A stretch of 64,000 nt of DNA from SIG598 sp045580875 (GTDB lineage: Bacteria > Bacillota > Clostridia > Oscillospirales > Acutalibacteraceae). Where the stretch lies: assembly GCA_045580875.1 (NCBI GenBank), contig JAZNOP010000020.1:1-64000 (forward strand). The letters are read 5' to 3'. The notes below the pieces were generated by a model. It was not told the origin of the DNA, ran no database searches, and saw only the letters and a program-made list of their open reading frames with translations. Position numbers and translations under genes: made by a program. Positions 1 through 8,099 of the stretch are shown piece by piece (within the stretch, counting starts at the first letter, position 1; every line of letters begins with the position of its first letter).

Positions 1-1
1 T

Positions 2-130
2 CCTGCGGTGCTGCAGAGCATCAAAATGATTGAGGGACTCGCTGCACTGGTGGAGATTTTCACCAAAGGCGTCAGTCTTGCGATCAGCGTAATACTGATG
101 CTCCGCAGGCGATCGGACGAAAAATCATGA
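2..130 (+). CDS. C-terminal end of an unidentified small, partly hydrophobic protein (5'-truncated)
   Basis: An open frame enters from the left edge and stops with TGA at 128-130, giving the last 42 residues of a gene. The middle (about residues 10-35) is hydrophobic and the end is basic and polar (LMLRRRSDEK), as in a membrane or holin-like tail. It is followed directly by a strong hairpin and then by the next gene on the same strand. No family can be named from so little sequence; that it is coding at all is inferred from the uninterrupted frame and its position. Confidence 0.4.
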   Translation, partial: PAVLQSIKMIEGLAALVEIFTKGVSLAISVILMLRRRSDEKS

Positions 131-141
131 TACATACAAAA

Positions 142-170
142 CCGGGAGGTGCTGCAATAGCATCTCCCGG
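142..170 (+). terminator. Hairpin between two plus-strand genes (terminator-like, no U tract)
   Basis: CCGGGAGGTGCT and AGCATCTCCCGG form a 12-bp stem with one G-T pair around a 5-nt loop. No T-run follows, so it may be an attenuator, a processing site or a weak terminator. The SD of the next gene (ggaggt) begins about 13 nt after the stem. Confidence 0.4.
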
Positions 171-194
171 TAAGTTCATATTGGAGGTTTTATT

Positions 195-458
195 ATGGCT
201 GGTTTTATTGAGGACTTTTACTACGGTAATATTGAACCGCAGGAACGAAGCAGACGAATGAGCAAGGCAACTCAGAAGCAGCTGGAGATTTTATGTGATA
301 GCGAAGAACTGCTGACAAAAACTCTCTCTGACGAGAACAAACAGCGTTTTCTCGAATATGTCAACGCATGGCATGAGGTGAACTGCGATTCAAACCTTGA
401 CAGCTTCATTATGGGCTTCAGGCTGGGTGCGAGATTTGCGTATGATGTGTTTGTGTAA
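195..458 (+). CDS. Small DUF6809-like protein
   Basis: This 87-residue soluble protein opens with a short aromatic motif (DFYYGNI.P.ER), has a central charged helical part, and ends with a GFRLGAR-type motif. That layout is typical of the small Clostridia proteins I associate with DUF6809, which are frequently found in prophage and integrative-element cargo. The start is an ATG preceded by a good SD (ggaggt, 184-189). No catalytic motif is visible and the function is unknown. The family assignment comes from motif memory, not a search. Confidence 0.6.
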   Translation: MAGFIEDFYYGNIEPQERSRRMSKATQKQLEILCDSEELLTKTLSDENKQRFLEYVNAWHEVNCDSNLDSFIMGFRLGARFAYDVFV

Positions 459-540
459 GTTCGCATATTGCAAAAGAATATAATGACGCTATTTTGAAAA
501 GGGAGTTACGTTAATAATTAAAGAATATCGACGCAGAACA

Positions 541-584
541 GAATTCAGCCGATACAACTAATGGTATCGGCTGAATTCGTTTTG
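541..584. terminator. Strong hairpin, probable bidirectional terminator
   Basis: A perfect 15-bp inverted repeat (541-555 with 564-578) around an 8-nt loop is followed on the plus strand by gttttgtcattt. It lies between the convergent small plus gene and the minus-strand DUF6557-like gene. The rest of the 459-690 gap shows no gene. Confidence 0.75.
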
Positions 585-690
585 TCATTTCTGTTTTTGT
601 CTGCTTGAGTGGTTTTTGTAAGCGAACACGCCGTACGGATTGAGTTCAAAAAAATGATAACTTAACATGCATAGTATGAGAGTACAACCG

Positions 691-1209
691 TCAACTCTTT
701 TGCTGCTCGCAAAGCTGATGATTGACTGCTACATAGTATTCCATCTGCGATATTTTGCTCATGTCCAGAATGCCTTCAACACTTTCACGGATAGGTCTTA
801 TTTCGGATTCAGCGCAGTCAAAGTAAGTAATATGATAAAGAATCCCGCCAAGCATTGTATCAGCTCCGTATATCTTGCAGCTCTCTTCATCAACGTAAAC
901 ACCAAGCATCTGCCCCCAGAACCACGAGAATTCTGTAACGCAGGAAATGCTGTAATTATTATTTTTCAGTTCGCTCAGGTGTGTAAGTGTGACATAGGGA
1001 ATAGCCGTTTCGTCTGTTTCGATTGCCACAAAGCAGAAGTCAGGATTATCCAGAACCCAATCCTCATTAGAAGCCTTTAACTCGTCAATAATCAGCTGGC
1101 ATCTCTTTTCTAAATCTACTGAATCTTCTTGTGGACATTTCGCCATCTCTGCTATTACACGGGCAACACCAGATACGGTACAACGATTCAGCAAATCCTT
1201 TACTATCAT
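691..1209 (-). CDS. DUF6557-like hypothetical protein
   Basis: The 172-residue protein carries a motif block 'FWGQMLGVYVDE...KIYGADTMLGGILYHITYF', which recalls small Clostridia/Bacillota proteins annotated DUF6557; no catalytic residues are evident. I chose the ATG at 1209 rather than the upstream GTG at 1221 because an SD-like GAGGTG sits 9 nt before it. Its ATG shares one base with the stop of the upstream PolC-like frame (TGATG), so the two are probably translationally coupled. It is the last gene of the DnaB-like/PolC-like/DUF6557-like set and has no recognisable replication role. Confidence 0.55.
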   Translation of the reverse strand: MIVKDLLNRCTVSGVARVIAEMAKCPQEDSVDLEKRCQLIIDELKASNEDWVLDNPDFCFVAIETDETAIPYVTLTHLSELKNNNYSISCVTEFSWFWGQMLGVYVDEESCKIYGADTMLGGILYHITYFDCAESEIRPIRESVEGILDMSKISQMEYYVAVNHQLCEQQKS

Positions 1210-2708
1210 CAGAAATCGCACCTCTTTATGCAGTTTTTAATGCTAAGTCTTTTGTGAAGTGTTTTACCAAGAGAGACTTTCTCTATTTGCTCTGTAATCA
1301 TAGTTGGATTCTTAATCATAATTTCATATGCTTTGCCTTCTTCTAAATACGAAAAGGCTTCCAGCATTTCCTCTGTAGTGCGAAAATGAAGTGGCGGATG
1401 ATAATCATTGATATCAAAACCTTTTGCTTCTCGCATCTTCAGCCAAAGCACCTGCTCCTCCGGCTTGCAATAATGTACATCTCCGGTTGCACAAACCGGT
1501 ATATCAAGCGCTTCACCTAACCTAACCAGTATATGATTAAATTCCTGCAAATGTGCATCACTCAAAGTCGTGTTTAATTTTAGTAAGTGCTGCTTTGTAT
1601 CGATTGGTTGGACTTCAAGGTAATCATAGAAATTTGCCTTTCGGCACAATTCAGGCTATGGTGCGGCATAAAAGACTGCATTAAATAATTCGTTATTCTC
1701 ACAGGCACTGCCAATTAACAATCCATCACGATGTTCGATAAGCTCGCTTTTATAAATCGTCGGTCTGCCTTTATGCATATGCGAATGACTAAGGGCAACT
1801 ATTTTTTGCAAATTCGATAATCCCTTTTCATTTTTTACAAGAATTGTTAAATGGTAAGGCAATGTCTGCAATATGCTTGAATCACCACAGCATATTGCAT
1901 TTATTTGCTGTAATGTGCCGATTCCTTTTGTTTGAAGAATTGAACATAGTTGAGTAAAGACTTTTGCTGCTGTATCTGCATTGTCCATCAAAGAACTTTC
2001 GTCAGATACTTCTATGCCAATATTCTGTGCAGTACGCTTTATGCTATAATTTCGTAGGTCTGGCTGCAGGTCGGCACACAATTGCTGCATATCCAACAGA
2101 GTATAGTTCCATTCTCTTCTAATTCGCTGTGCTGCTGTGTAGAGGAATGCTATACAAAAATCGGCGCGATAGGCAACAAGCGGATCAGTACCACAGAAAT
2201 CTAAAAAATTACAGATAACTGTATCTACTGCCGGAGCATTTTCGAGCATAGAAGCTGTAATTCCGCACAATTGCGAGATCTTTTCGGGGATTGTTTTATG
2301 AGGGTTAATGTAAGAATGGAATGTGTCTGTAATACACCCGTTTATGATTCTTACAGCGCTGATTTCTATAAGTTCGGAGGTTATAGCAGATGTACCTGTT
2401 GTTTCGATATCCACGACGACAAAAGTGTCTGTTAACGATTGATCTCCGTCACCTTTTACAATCAATGGCATATCGTCCAAACAGTACGCTTCCATACCGT
2501 AAATAACTTTAATTGTCTTTCCTTCTTTTTCTAGCTGAAGTGCCGTTGTTTGAGCAACCGGAAAAGCCTCTATCAGACAGTGATCAGTAATGGCTACTGC
2601 GTTGTTCCCATATTCAACTGCCTGACGAAGCAGATTATCTACCGAACAAATCCCATCCATATGAGAAAAAATTGTATGCGCATGCAATTCTATTCTTTCG
2701 TCTTTCAT
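1209..2708 (-). pseudogene. PolC-like PHP-exonuclease fragment interrupted by an in-frame TAG
   Basis: The frame reads like the front half of Gram-positive PolC: PHP start (ELHAHT, AITDH), an inserted DnaQ-type exonuclease (DIETTG at about residue 100), then the rest of PHP (GLLIGSACE, FYDYLEVQP, ATGDVH). It stops before the polymerase domain (about 500 codons against about 1,430 for PolC). A single in-frame TAG at 1656-1658 splits it into 350 and about 148 residues; the homology runs straight across the stop in one frame, so this is a nonsense codon and not a frameshift. The exonuclease looks inactive: the usual HNxxFD motif reads YRADFC and the HxAxxD motif has lost its His. The start has a good SD (aaggag). 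It is probably decaying mobile-element replication DNA; recoding of the TAG is possible but unsupported. Confidence 0.8.
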
Positions 2709-2789
2709 TTTCGGCTCCTTTTTGTTGTGTCATAGATACAACGTAACGTATGAGGCTAAAACGTCCTGCTAATTATATGTCTTAATTCG

Positions 2790-3581
2790 CTATATCATAA
2801 AAGTACATCGCTTTGGATTCCACTGTAGTTTTAATGTGCCCAGTTCGCCACAGCGGTTTTTCCTTATTATGCACTCAGCGATGTCTCCAAGCGGTGTATT
2901 CGTATTGTAATACCGATCACGGTATAAAAACAGAATCTGATCGGTCGCTTCTTCTGATATACCACTGTCACGCGAGTCCGAAAGCATCGGATGTTTGTCG
3001 GCACGATGCTCAAGTGATCTTGAAAGCTGGCTTAAGCATATGACAGGGACATTCAGTTTTTGCGCAAGCTGCTTTAAATCGTATTGAATACGGATCATCT
3101 CAGCGAACCGATTTCTCTCTTGTTTGTGGTCTTCTTCACTTGAAAGCAACTGAATATAATCAATGATGACAGCACCGAGGTTCTCTATGCTTTCGCATAT
3201 TCTCTTAATCCCTGTTACTGACATAAAATACTCATCATATATCAGAATATTAGGGGGGATCGCTTCTGAATGACTATCTTTCATTCTCAGCCGAGCTATT
3301 ACCCACTCTACTGACAATTCCAACGAGAAAAACACTATATTTCTTTCGCTGTTTGCTGCCAGTATTTTTGCGATATCCAAGGCAAAGCTCGTCTTTCCCA
3401 TGGCAGGGCGGGATGCAATTACCGCCAGAGAGCCGCCTGTAAAACTTGTTGTCAGTTCGGATAGACATTTAAACGGTATATGTATTTCTGCTTTCTGAGG
3501 ATCTTCTTGTGCTGTTTTCTCTTGTCCTGGAAACATATTTGCAGATGTCATAGTGACATCTGCATTGTCCCTGTTATTCAT
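2790..3581 (-). CDS. DnaB-like replicative helicase core (no N-terminal domain)
   Basis: The 263-residue protein matches only the RecA-like C-terminal half of DnaB: Walker A in SRPAMGKTS (about residue 58), Walker B-like VIIDYIQLL, the H4 segment LSQLSRSLE, and the 'SDSRDSG' stretch that replaces SDLRESG. The N-terminal primase-interaction domain of about 170 residues is missing. Replicative DnaB unwinds DNA as a hexamer, and this short form resembles versions carried by plasmids and integrative elements. The start is an ATG with a strong AAGGAGG. The PolC-like frame follows 81 nt downstream, suggesting one transcript. It is not the chromosomal dnaB. Confidence 0.75.
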   Translation of the reverse strand: MNNRDNADVTMTSANMFPGQEKTAQEDPQKAEIHIPFKCLSELTTSFTGGSLAVIASRPAMGKTSFALDIAKILAANSERNIVFFSLELSVEWVIARLRMKDSHSEAIPPNILIYDEYFMSVTGIKRICESIENLGAVIIDYIQLLSSEEDHKQERNRFAEMIRIQYDLKQLAQKLNVPVICLSQLSRSLEHRADKHPMLSDSRDSGISEEATDQILFLYRDRYYNTNTPLGDIAECIIRKNRCGELGTLKLQWNPKRCTFMI

Positions 3582-3693
3582 TGTGGCATCCTCCTTAATA
3601 ATATCTGTCTATAATTTAATCTATTGGGTGGGATAAAAATAGCACATAAAGAAATACGGATTGCTCAATTGATGATGAGTTGCTTAATAAGAA

Positions 3694-3722
3694 AAAAGCG
3701 AGGCGAATAAAGCCTCGCTTTT
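3694..3722 (-). terminator. Rho-independent terminator for the 3.76-4.98 kb minus genes
   Basis: An 11-bp stem (3694-3704 with 3712-3722) around a 7-nt loop is followed by TTTTTT-like sequence on the minus strand. It lies 41 bp past the stop at 3763 and upstream of the DnaB-like gene. The remainder of 3582-3762 holds no gene; it should carry the promoter of the DnaB-like operon. Confidence 0.8.
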
Positions 3723-3762
3723 CTATGGTTACAACCTGGACTTATTCTATCGTAAATATCGA

Positions 3763-4212
3763 TTACCTGAAATCTATTTTGGTGCTTTGACGTTCTAAAA
3801 TCGGAGTTACATCAAAGGTGTTTATGTTTAGTTTGTACCATTCATTGTTATAAGAAATAATAAAAACTCCATCACAGATTTCGAAACGTTCGAAATCTGA
3901 ATAGCAATTCTCTTCATTTTTCAGTCTGAGTAATAGAGATGCTGCAACAGCTGTGATGATATCAGACAAGGTGAATTTTTCGTAGACATCTATCTTCTCA
4001 ATGATTCCCAAAAGACAAATCAGGTCAACAAGCACTTTGGGTACAGTATCATCTTTCAGATAAGTCAAAAACAATTGATATGTTTTTGCTGCAATTTTTC
4101 CGAAGTCACCCTTATCGATCTGGGATATGTTATTGAGCACATAAGTCCAGCAGCGTTCCAATGCAGCAATATCATATTTATCGTCAGGAATCAAAAAATT
4201 CGTTGAAGTCAT
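3763..4212 (-). CDS. Hypothetical protein
   Basis: This 149-residue, mostly helical soluble protein has no motif I recognise. Its N-terminal part is acidic and helical; the C-terminal quarter looks beta-rich (FEICDGVFIISYNNEWYKL), like a small sheet domain. The start is an ATG with a GAGGAG SD. It follows the YwqG-like gene by 34 nt on the same strand and is closed by the terminator at 3694-3722, so the two are likely co-transcribed. Confidence 0.6.
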   Translation of the reverse strand: MTSTNFLIPDDKYDIAALERCWTYVLNNISQIDKGDFGKIAAKTYQLFLTYLKDDTVPKVLVDLICLLGIIEKIDVYEKFTLSDIITAVAASLLLRLKNEENCYSDFERFEICDGVFIISYNNEWYKLNINTFDVTPILERQSTKIDFR

Positions 4213-4246
4213 AACAAAATCTCCTCTATGTTTTCTATAATGCTAA

Positions 4247-4978
4247 TTAATCCATATCAGAAATAATGAGAAGCATTACAGATTTGATTTCTCTGCGGGC
4301 GAATTCCTCAGGTTTTACAAAGAACCAATATGCCTCGGAAATATCATCGGTGCCATTTTCTGATGGATTGATGCGAAGGAGCGGATATGAATATTCCGGG
4401 TTTTCCTCAAATAATCTGAGGTTTTTGCCGTACAATTCGCCTGTGGTTACCAGTCCGCCTACTATTACGCCGTCAAACTCCTGGCTTCCAAAGGGAACTT
4501 TTATATCATCTGCACACAGCTTCATTGTTGCGCCTGTACCGATGTACTTTTGCCCCTGAATAAAAACAAATCTGCTGTCCTGCGCAGCATCATGGCAGAC
4601 TCTGTCCATTATTTCATCTTCGTTATCAAAAGTTCCAAAGTCAGAGTTTATAAAATCAACAACAGCATCAAATTCTTCGGCGTTGTAAAACTCCACACGA
4701 ATGTCATAAGTTGTATATATTCCGCTGCATTCCATAGCCTCATAATCATTCACGGTAAAAATGCGCATGATTCCCAGATCGGAGATGGCTTCAAGTTTCG
4801 AAAGCTGAGAAAAATTCACCTGAAATAGAAGACTCATTTTGTTTCCGTTCATATCACAGGGGACGTCTCTTCCCTCAGGGAGATAATAGAAGTCATCACC
4901 GCTGTGACAATCAAGAGTTTCGGGGCACTCATCGGTTCGCTCCAGAAAATACGCTGAATATGTTCTTTTATCTTTCAT
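4247..4978 (-). CDS. YwqG/DUF1963-like protein
   Basis: The 243-residue cytosolic protein has a 'MSLLFQVNFSQL...DLGIMRIF' block resembling the core of YwqG-like (DUF1963) proteins, where 'LLAQINF..LP....G.L.FF' is characteristic. The C-terminal part has a second beta-rich stretch. The family is widespread and often occurs in polymorphic-toxin immunity arrays and accessory islands, but its molecular role is not established. The start is an ATG with AAGGGGA. It heads a two-gene unit with the downstream hypothetical gene. The assignment rests on motif similarity only. Confidence 0.5.
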   Translation of the reverse strand: MKDKRTYSAYFLERTDECPETLDCHSGDDFYYLPEGRDVPCDMNGNKMSLLFQVNFSQLSKLEAISDLGIMRIFTVNDYEAMECSGIYTTYDIRVEFYNAEEFDAVVDFINSDFGTFDNEDEIMDRVCHDAAQDSRFVFIQGQKYIGTGATMKLCADDIKVPFGSQEFDGVIVGGLVTTGELYGKNLRLFEENPEYSYPLLRINPSENGTDDISEAYWFFVKPEEFARREIKSVMLLIISDMD

Positions 4979-5013
4979 AGTGATTCCCCTTTGTTTTTTA
5001 ATGGGTGACTTTT

Positions 5014-5520
5014 TTACTTTACTGTGCGCATAATGTCTCTCAGGCTCTGCGGTACCATTTCAATGTTATTGGTTATAATTATAAAATTAGCATTAGCTTT
5101 GTCTTCGTTTATCGCATCGGCAATTATTTTTTCAAACTCAGCAGAACGTGCGAATATATCGCTCGACAGAACAAAATGTGTTGCCAGAAATAAATTGTTG
5201 ATTTCTTTTGAAAGAAAACTTGGGTCAAGATATTCAGGAGTGACTGTCATCATATCGCAGAGGTTTTTTCCGGGTGTGAGGCAGGCATCTAAAATTGCAG
5301 CAGTTCGGAAACCATCTGTGTGTAAAATTATAATGTTTTCTTTCGAATAATCTGGAATCATAGCGCTGGTAAGCCTAAGAGCGTCTTTTACCTTATAGAC
5401 TACATCTGATAATTCCTCGGGAATGTTGCATTCCAAATCGTTGAGTCTTCCTTCGATGTCATTTATTCTCTCACTTAATTCATCCAGCTTTTCTAAAATT
5501 GCGTCCAGTTTTTCCTGCAT
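5014..5520 (-). CDS. Hypothetical protein with N-terminal coiled coil
   Basis: A 168-residue protein whose first 45 residues show a clear heptad pattern rich in Leu, Ile, Glu and Lys (a coiled coil), followed by a globular alpha/beta part. I chose the ATG at 5520 because AAAGGAG lies 8 nt upstream; the longer TTG frame has no SD. It lies 35 nt upstream of the YwqG-like gene on the same strand and may lead that unit. No enzyme motif is visible and the role is unknown. Confidence 0.55.
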   Translation of the reverse strand: MQEKLDAILEKLDELSERINDIEGRLNDLECNIPEELSDVVYKVKDALRLTSAMIPDYSKENIIILHTDGFRTAAILDACLTPGKNLCDMMTVTPEYLDPSFLSKEINNLFLATHFVLSSDIFARSAEFEKIIADAINEDKANANFIIITNNIEMVPQSLRDIMRTVK

Positions 5521-5644
5521 GGTAGTTGCTCCTTTCGTTGTCAATATACAGTTTCAGTATACCGTATTTTAATTGTATAATCAATCATGTTCCTAAAATG
5601 GTCCATCATCTGTGATAAACTGATGGACGTAAGGGGTGAATAAT

Positions 5645-6373
5645 ATGAAATACGAAAAGCATGATATCCCAGCAGTTCTGGATGAATACAGCAACTATCG
5701 CTGTCCGCGAGATGCATTTGAGGTGGTTTTGCCTGAAGGGCTGCAAAGGATAGATTCTGATACATTTTGTGGCTGCAAATATTTGGAAAGGATTACTTTG
5801 CCGCGCAGTCTCAGGTATATGGAAGTTGAAGCATTTTCTGGGATGAAAAAGCTCAGAGAGGTAATCTTTTCTGATGGTATAGAATACATAGGCGACTGGG
5901 CTTTCCACGAATGTCAAAGTCTTGAAAAAGTTGTTTTGCCGAATACACTCAAAAGGATCTATGCTTCAGCTTTTAGTTGCTGCTGCAGCCTGAAAGAAAT
6001 TGAACTGCCTGACAGTATCGTGCAGATCCAGATGAGGGCTTTTGAAAAGTGTACAAAGTTATCGCAAATAAAACTCCCATCAGGTATTCAAAGTTTAGAT
6101 CCTGCTGTCTTCCGCGGCTGCACATGTCTGACCGATATAATATTGCCGGAGAACTTACGGTTTATCGGTGATAGAGCCTTTGCCGACTGTAAAAATCTCA
6201 GGGTGATACACATACCGGAAGGCGTTCTGCATATTGATGATAACGTGTTCGAAGGCTGCGATGTAATCGTCTATGCTCACCGTCGCCCCGAGGAATACAG
6301 CGGCAGGGATATAATGGACGGAGTGAGGGTATGGCTTGTTGAGAGGGACGTAAATGCAGAACAGCGATGGTAG
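5645..6373 (+). CDS. Cytosolic BspA-type leucine-rich repeat (LRR_5) protein
   Basis: The 242-residue protein is built almost wholly of about eight LRR_5 modules of 23 residues (pattern I...AF..C..L..I.LP), from about residue 20 to 215. There is no signal peptide, membrane segment or anchor, so unlike secreted BspA proteins it should act inside the cell, presumably as a protein-binding scaffold. The ATG at 5645 is chosen over the upstream in-frame GTG at 5636, which overlaps the SD (aagggg). It stands alone between divergent and convergent minus-strand genes. A similar LRR protein occurs in the helicase operon at 17.3 kb. Confidence 0.8.
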   Translation: MKYEKHDIPAVLDEYSNYRCPRDAFEVVLPEGLQRIDSDTFCGCKYLERITLPRSLRYMEVEAFSGMKKLREVIFSDGIEYIGDWAFHECQSLEKVVLPNTLKRIYASAFSCCCSLKEIELPDSIVQIQMRAFEKCTKLSQIKLPSGIQSLDPAVFRGCTCLTDIILPENLRFIGDRAFADCKNLRVIHIPEGVLHIDDNVFEGCDVIVYAHRRPEEYSGRDIMDGVRVWLVERDVNAEQRW

Positions 6374-6400
6374 GCATGCTGGTGAGGACTTGCAAATAAA

Positions 6401-6439
6401 AAAATCCCGCAGTTCCGATCGACGGTACTACGGGATTTT
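6401..6439. terminator. Bidirectional terminator between convergent genes
   Basis: A 9-bp outer stem (aaaatcccg with cgggatttt) is continued by short inner pairings. It has A-rich and T-rich flanks and sits between the LRR gene and the Nmad3 gene, whose stops face each other. Confidence 0.75.
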
Positions 6440-6442
6440 CTG

Positions 6443-7279
6443 TTATGTGTTTTTTATGACGTTGCTCAGTATTAGTTCTTCAGCCCATTTTACTGCTCGT
6501 TCATCGTCTATTACAAACTCCTGACCTCGGTTTGCCGCCTGTAAAATGCAATGATCCTCTTCAATGCTCCAGCGCCAATCTTTGTTGCCGCTCATTCGGT
6601 GTTCGTAAAAATGCAGAGGTAGTTGCCATCGATTATATATGGTGCATTTATCCCCACAATTCTGAGAAAGCACGAGATCACGGCCAAATCTGAATACACC
6701 ATAGCCTGGAACGTTCTGAGCAAAGGACAAGCATTCTGCGGCGTGATATGCTGTGTTTCGGCTGGAATAGTTTTTCCAGTTGAAATAATGAGGGTGACGG
6801 TAATTGTTTGGATTACCAGTAATATCGACCGGGTCGTCACCAATCTGCATATATCCCCAGATAATCTGCTTTTCAGTACCCGGAATAAAAGAATATCTTT
6901 CGTTTATCTGCTGCACATCCTGATAGAGCCCGTAGAACAGAAAAATATCGCCTTTTTTGATTCCTTGATTGCGCAGATGCCCCTGGGGGTGTCCCTGCTG
7001 GCCAAACATCGGCATCCAATTAGGATCGGGGTCATAAAACAAATTGTGCCGTAGATCGGGATCGGTGTGTGCATGCATATCAAGTGTGCTGATACCGAGC
7101 TGCGCCATCAAATCTCGACAGGACATGGATTCACTGAACCTCAGGTCAGCATATGAATAGTAGTCGCTGTCTTCGCCTGGAATAGGGATAGAATAAAGTT
7201 CACCGGTTTCAATGATATGCGGACTGGGACCTCCTCCTGAGCCCTTGTCAAAACCTTTTCGAGAAAGTATGATTTTCAT
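6443..7279 (-). CDS. Nmad3-type nucleotide-modification-associated protein
   Basis: The 278-residue protein starts MKIILSRKGFD followed by a GGGPSP segment, a signature of the Nmad3 family. Further conserved-looking blocks are HTDPDL, 'GIKKGDIFLFYGLY' and 'IWGYMQIGD', and 'HMP'-like aromatic/His positions. The Nmad families were proposed from comparative genomics as partners of modified-nucleotide systems in phages and bacteria; the activity is unknown. The ATG at 7279 has GGGAG 8 nt upstream; the GTG-type extension to 7306 is unlikely. It follows the Nmad2 gene by 4 nt, so the two form an operon, ended by the terminator at 6401-6439. Confidence 0.75.
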   Translation of the reverse strand: MKIILSRKGFDKGSGGGPSPHIIETGELYSIPIPGEDSDYYSYADLRFSESMSCRDLMAQLGISTLDMHAHTDPDLRHNLFYDPDPNWMPMFGQQGHPQGHLRNQGIKKGDIFLFYGLYQDVQQINERYSFIPGTEKQIIWGYMQIGDDPVDITGNPNNYRHPHYFNWKNYSSRNTAYHAAECLSFAQNVPGYGVFRFGRDLVLSQNCGDKCTIYNRWQLPLHFYEHRMSGNKDWRWSIEEDHCILQAANRGQEFVIDDERAVKWAEELILSNVIKNT

Positions 7280-7283
7280 TTTA

Positions 7284-8009
7284 TTATCTCCCGCATTTAC
7301 ATGCAATGATTATTTCTTCATCGTCGCAGTTTTCGTTTTCATCGGGAATGTATTCCTGATTAATGCCGTGATCTGAGTAGGTAATATATCGGGAATTAGC
7401 GGTTAAACCTAACTGAGTTAAAATACTGTTCATATCGCAAATAAGATTTCGGTCAACCATATATCCGCGGCAATGATGCGTGATACTCTTCTTTTGCTCA
7501 GTATCGGCGAATATGCCGGCAAAGGCGTTTTTTATAATTTCACCTTTTTTATTGCCACAGTCATTTCCCCAGTATACAAAACAGTCTGAGAGGATTACAT
7601 ATCCTCCGCCGATGTCTTTTTTTATATCTGCAGCACTGTCTTTATGCGGATTATTTTCAGTGCTACGAAGCTCTCCTCCTTCTATCGTGTACGCTTGATA
7701 ATCCGTTCGCTCTTTATGATTACTGTCAGGACTGAAATATTCCTTCATAGTCGGAGCGTCAGTGGCCCTTGCAAGAAATACCGGACTGTATTCCTGTTCT
7801 GGAGTATCAGCAAGGCGTTTTCCACAAACGCCCATTACCCATATCTGATCATCGGAACCTGCTTGTTTTATATTGTTGAATTCCTGACCGATTTTTCCTC
7901 TCATTCCACCATTGATGCCTCCCTTGCAGCAGGCAAGAGAGAGTAAGCCATTCTGCACGCAAGGAGCAAATCCTGAATCATTAGTCATTACATAAGCATA
8001 AAGAATCAT
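7284..8009 (-). CDS. Nmad2-type nucleotide-modification-associated protein
   Basis: The 241-residue protein begins MILYAYVMTNDSGFAPC..NGLLSLACCK, matching the Nmad2 opening (a YxYxxxxDxGFAP block followed by LxxCK). It has the downstream pattern 'DDQIWVMGVCGKR', 'MKEYF', 'YVILSDCFVYWG' and 'HHCRGYMVD'. The many conserved-looking Cys, His and Trp residues suggest a small-molecule or nucleotide pocket. Nmad2 is a predicted nucleotide-modification associated family, and its biochemistry is unknown. The start has AGGAG 9 nt upstream. A consensus promoter lies 40-70 bp upstream (8051-8079), so Nmad2-Nmad3 can be transcribed independently of the retron 90 bp upstream. Confidence 0.75.
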   Translation of the reverse strand: MILYAYVMTNDSGFAPCVQNGLLSLACCKGGINGGMRGKIGQEFNNIKQAGSDDQIWVMGVCGKRLADTPEQEYSPVFLARATDAPTMKEYFSPDSNHKERTDYQAYTIEGGELRSTENNPHKDSAADIKKDIGGGYVILSDCFVYWGNDCGNKKGEIIKNAFAGIFADTEQKKSITHHCRGYMVDRNLICDMNSILTQLGLTANSRYITYSDHGINQEYIPDENENCDDEEIIIACKCGR

Positions 8010-8050
8010 AGAATGTGTCTCCTGTTTATTTGAGTTTCGTTCACAGTTTC

Positions 8051-8079
8051 ATTATATCATCCATCATAGCGAAAATCAA
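8051..8079 (-). promoter_or_regulatory. Sigma-A type promoter for Nmad2-Nmad3
   Basis: On the minus strand TTGATT (8079-8074) and TATAAT (8056-8051) are 17 nt apart, 42 bp before the Nmad2 start. It sits in the 90-bp gap after the reverse transcriptase gene. Confidence 0.7.
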
Positions 8080-8099
8080 TGAACGAAAAAAGAAGAAAA

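Noticed and set aside
1656..1658. TAG as a recoded (sense) codon in this genome
   Set aside because: TAG ends several intact genes here (scpA, scpB, the VWA gene, the first LRR gene), so it is a normal stop; the two in-frame TAGs are read as mutations.
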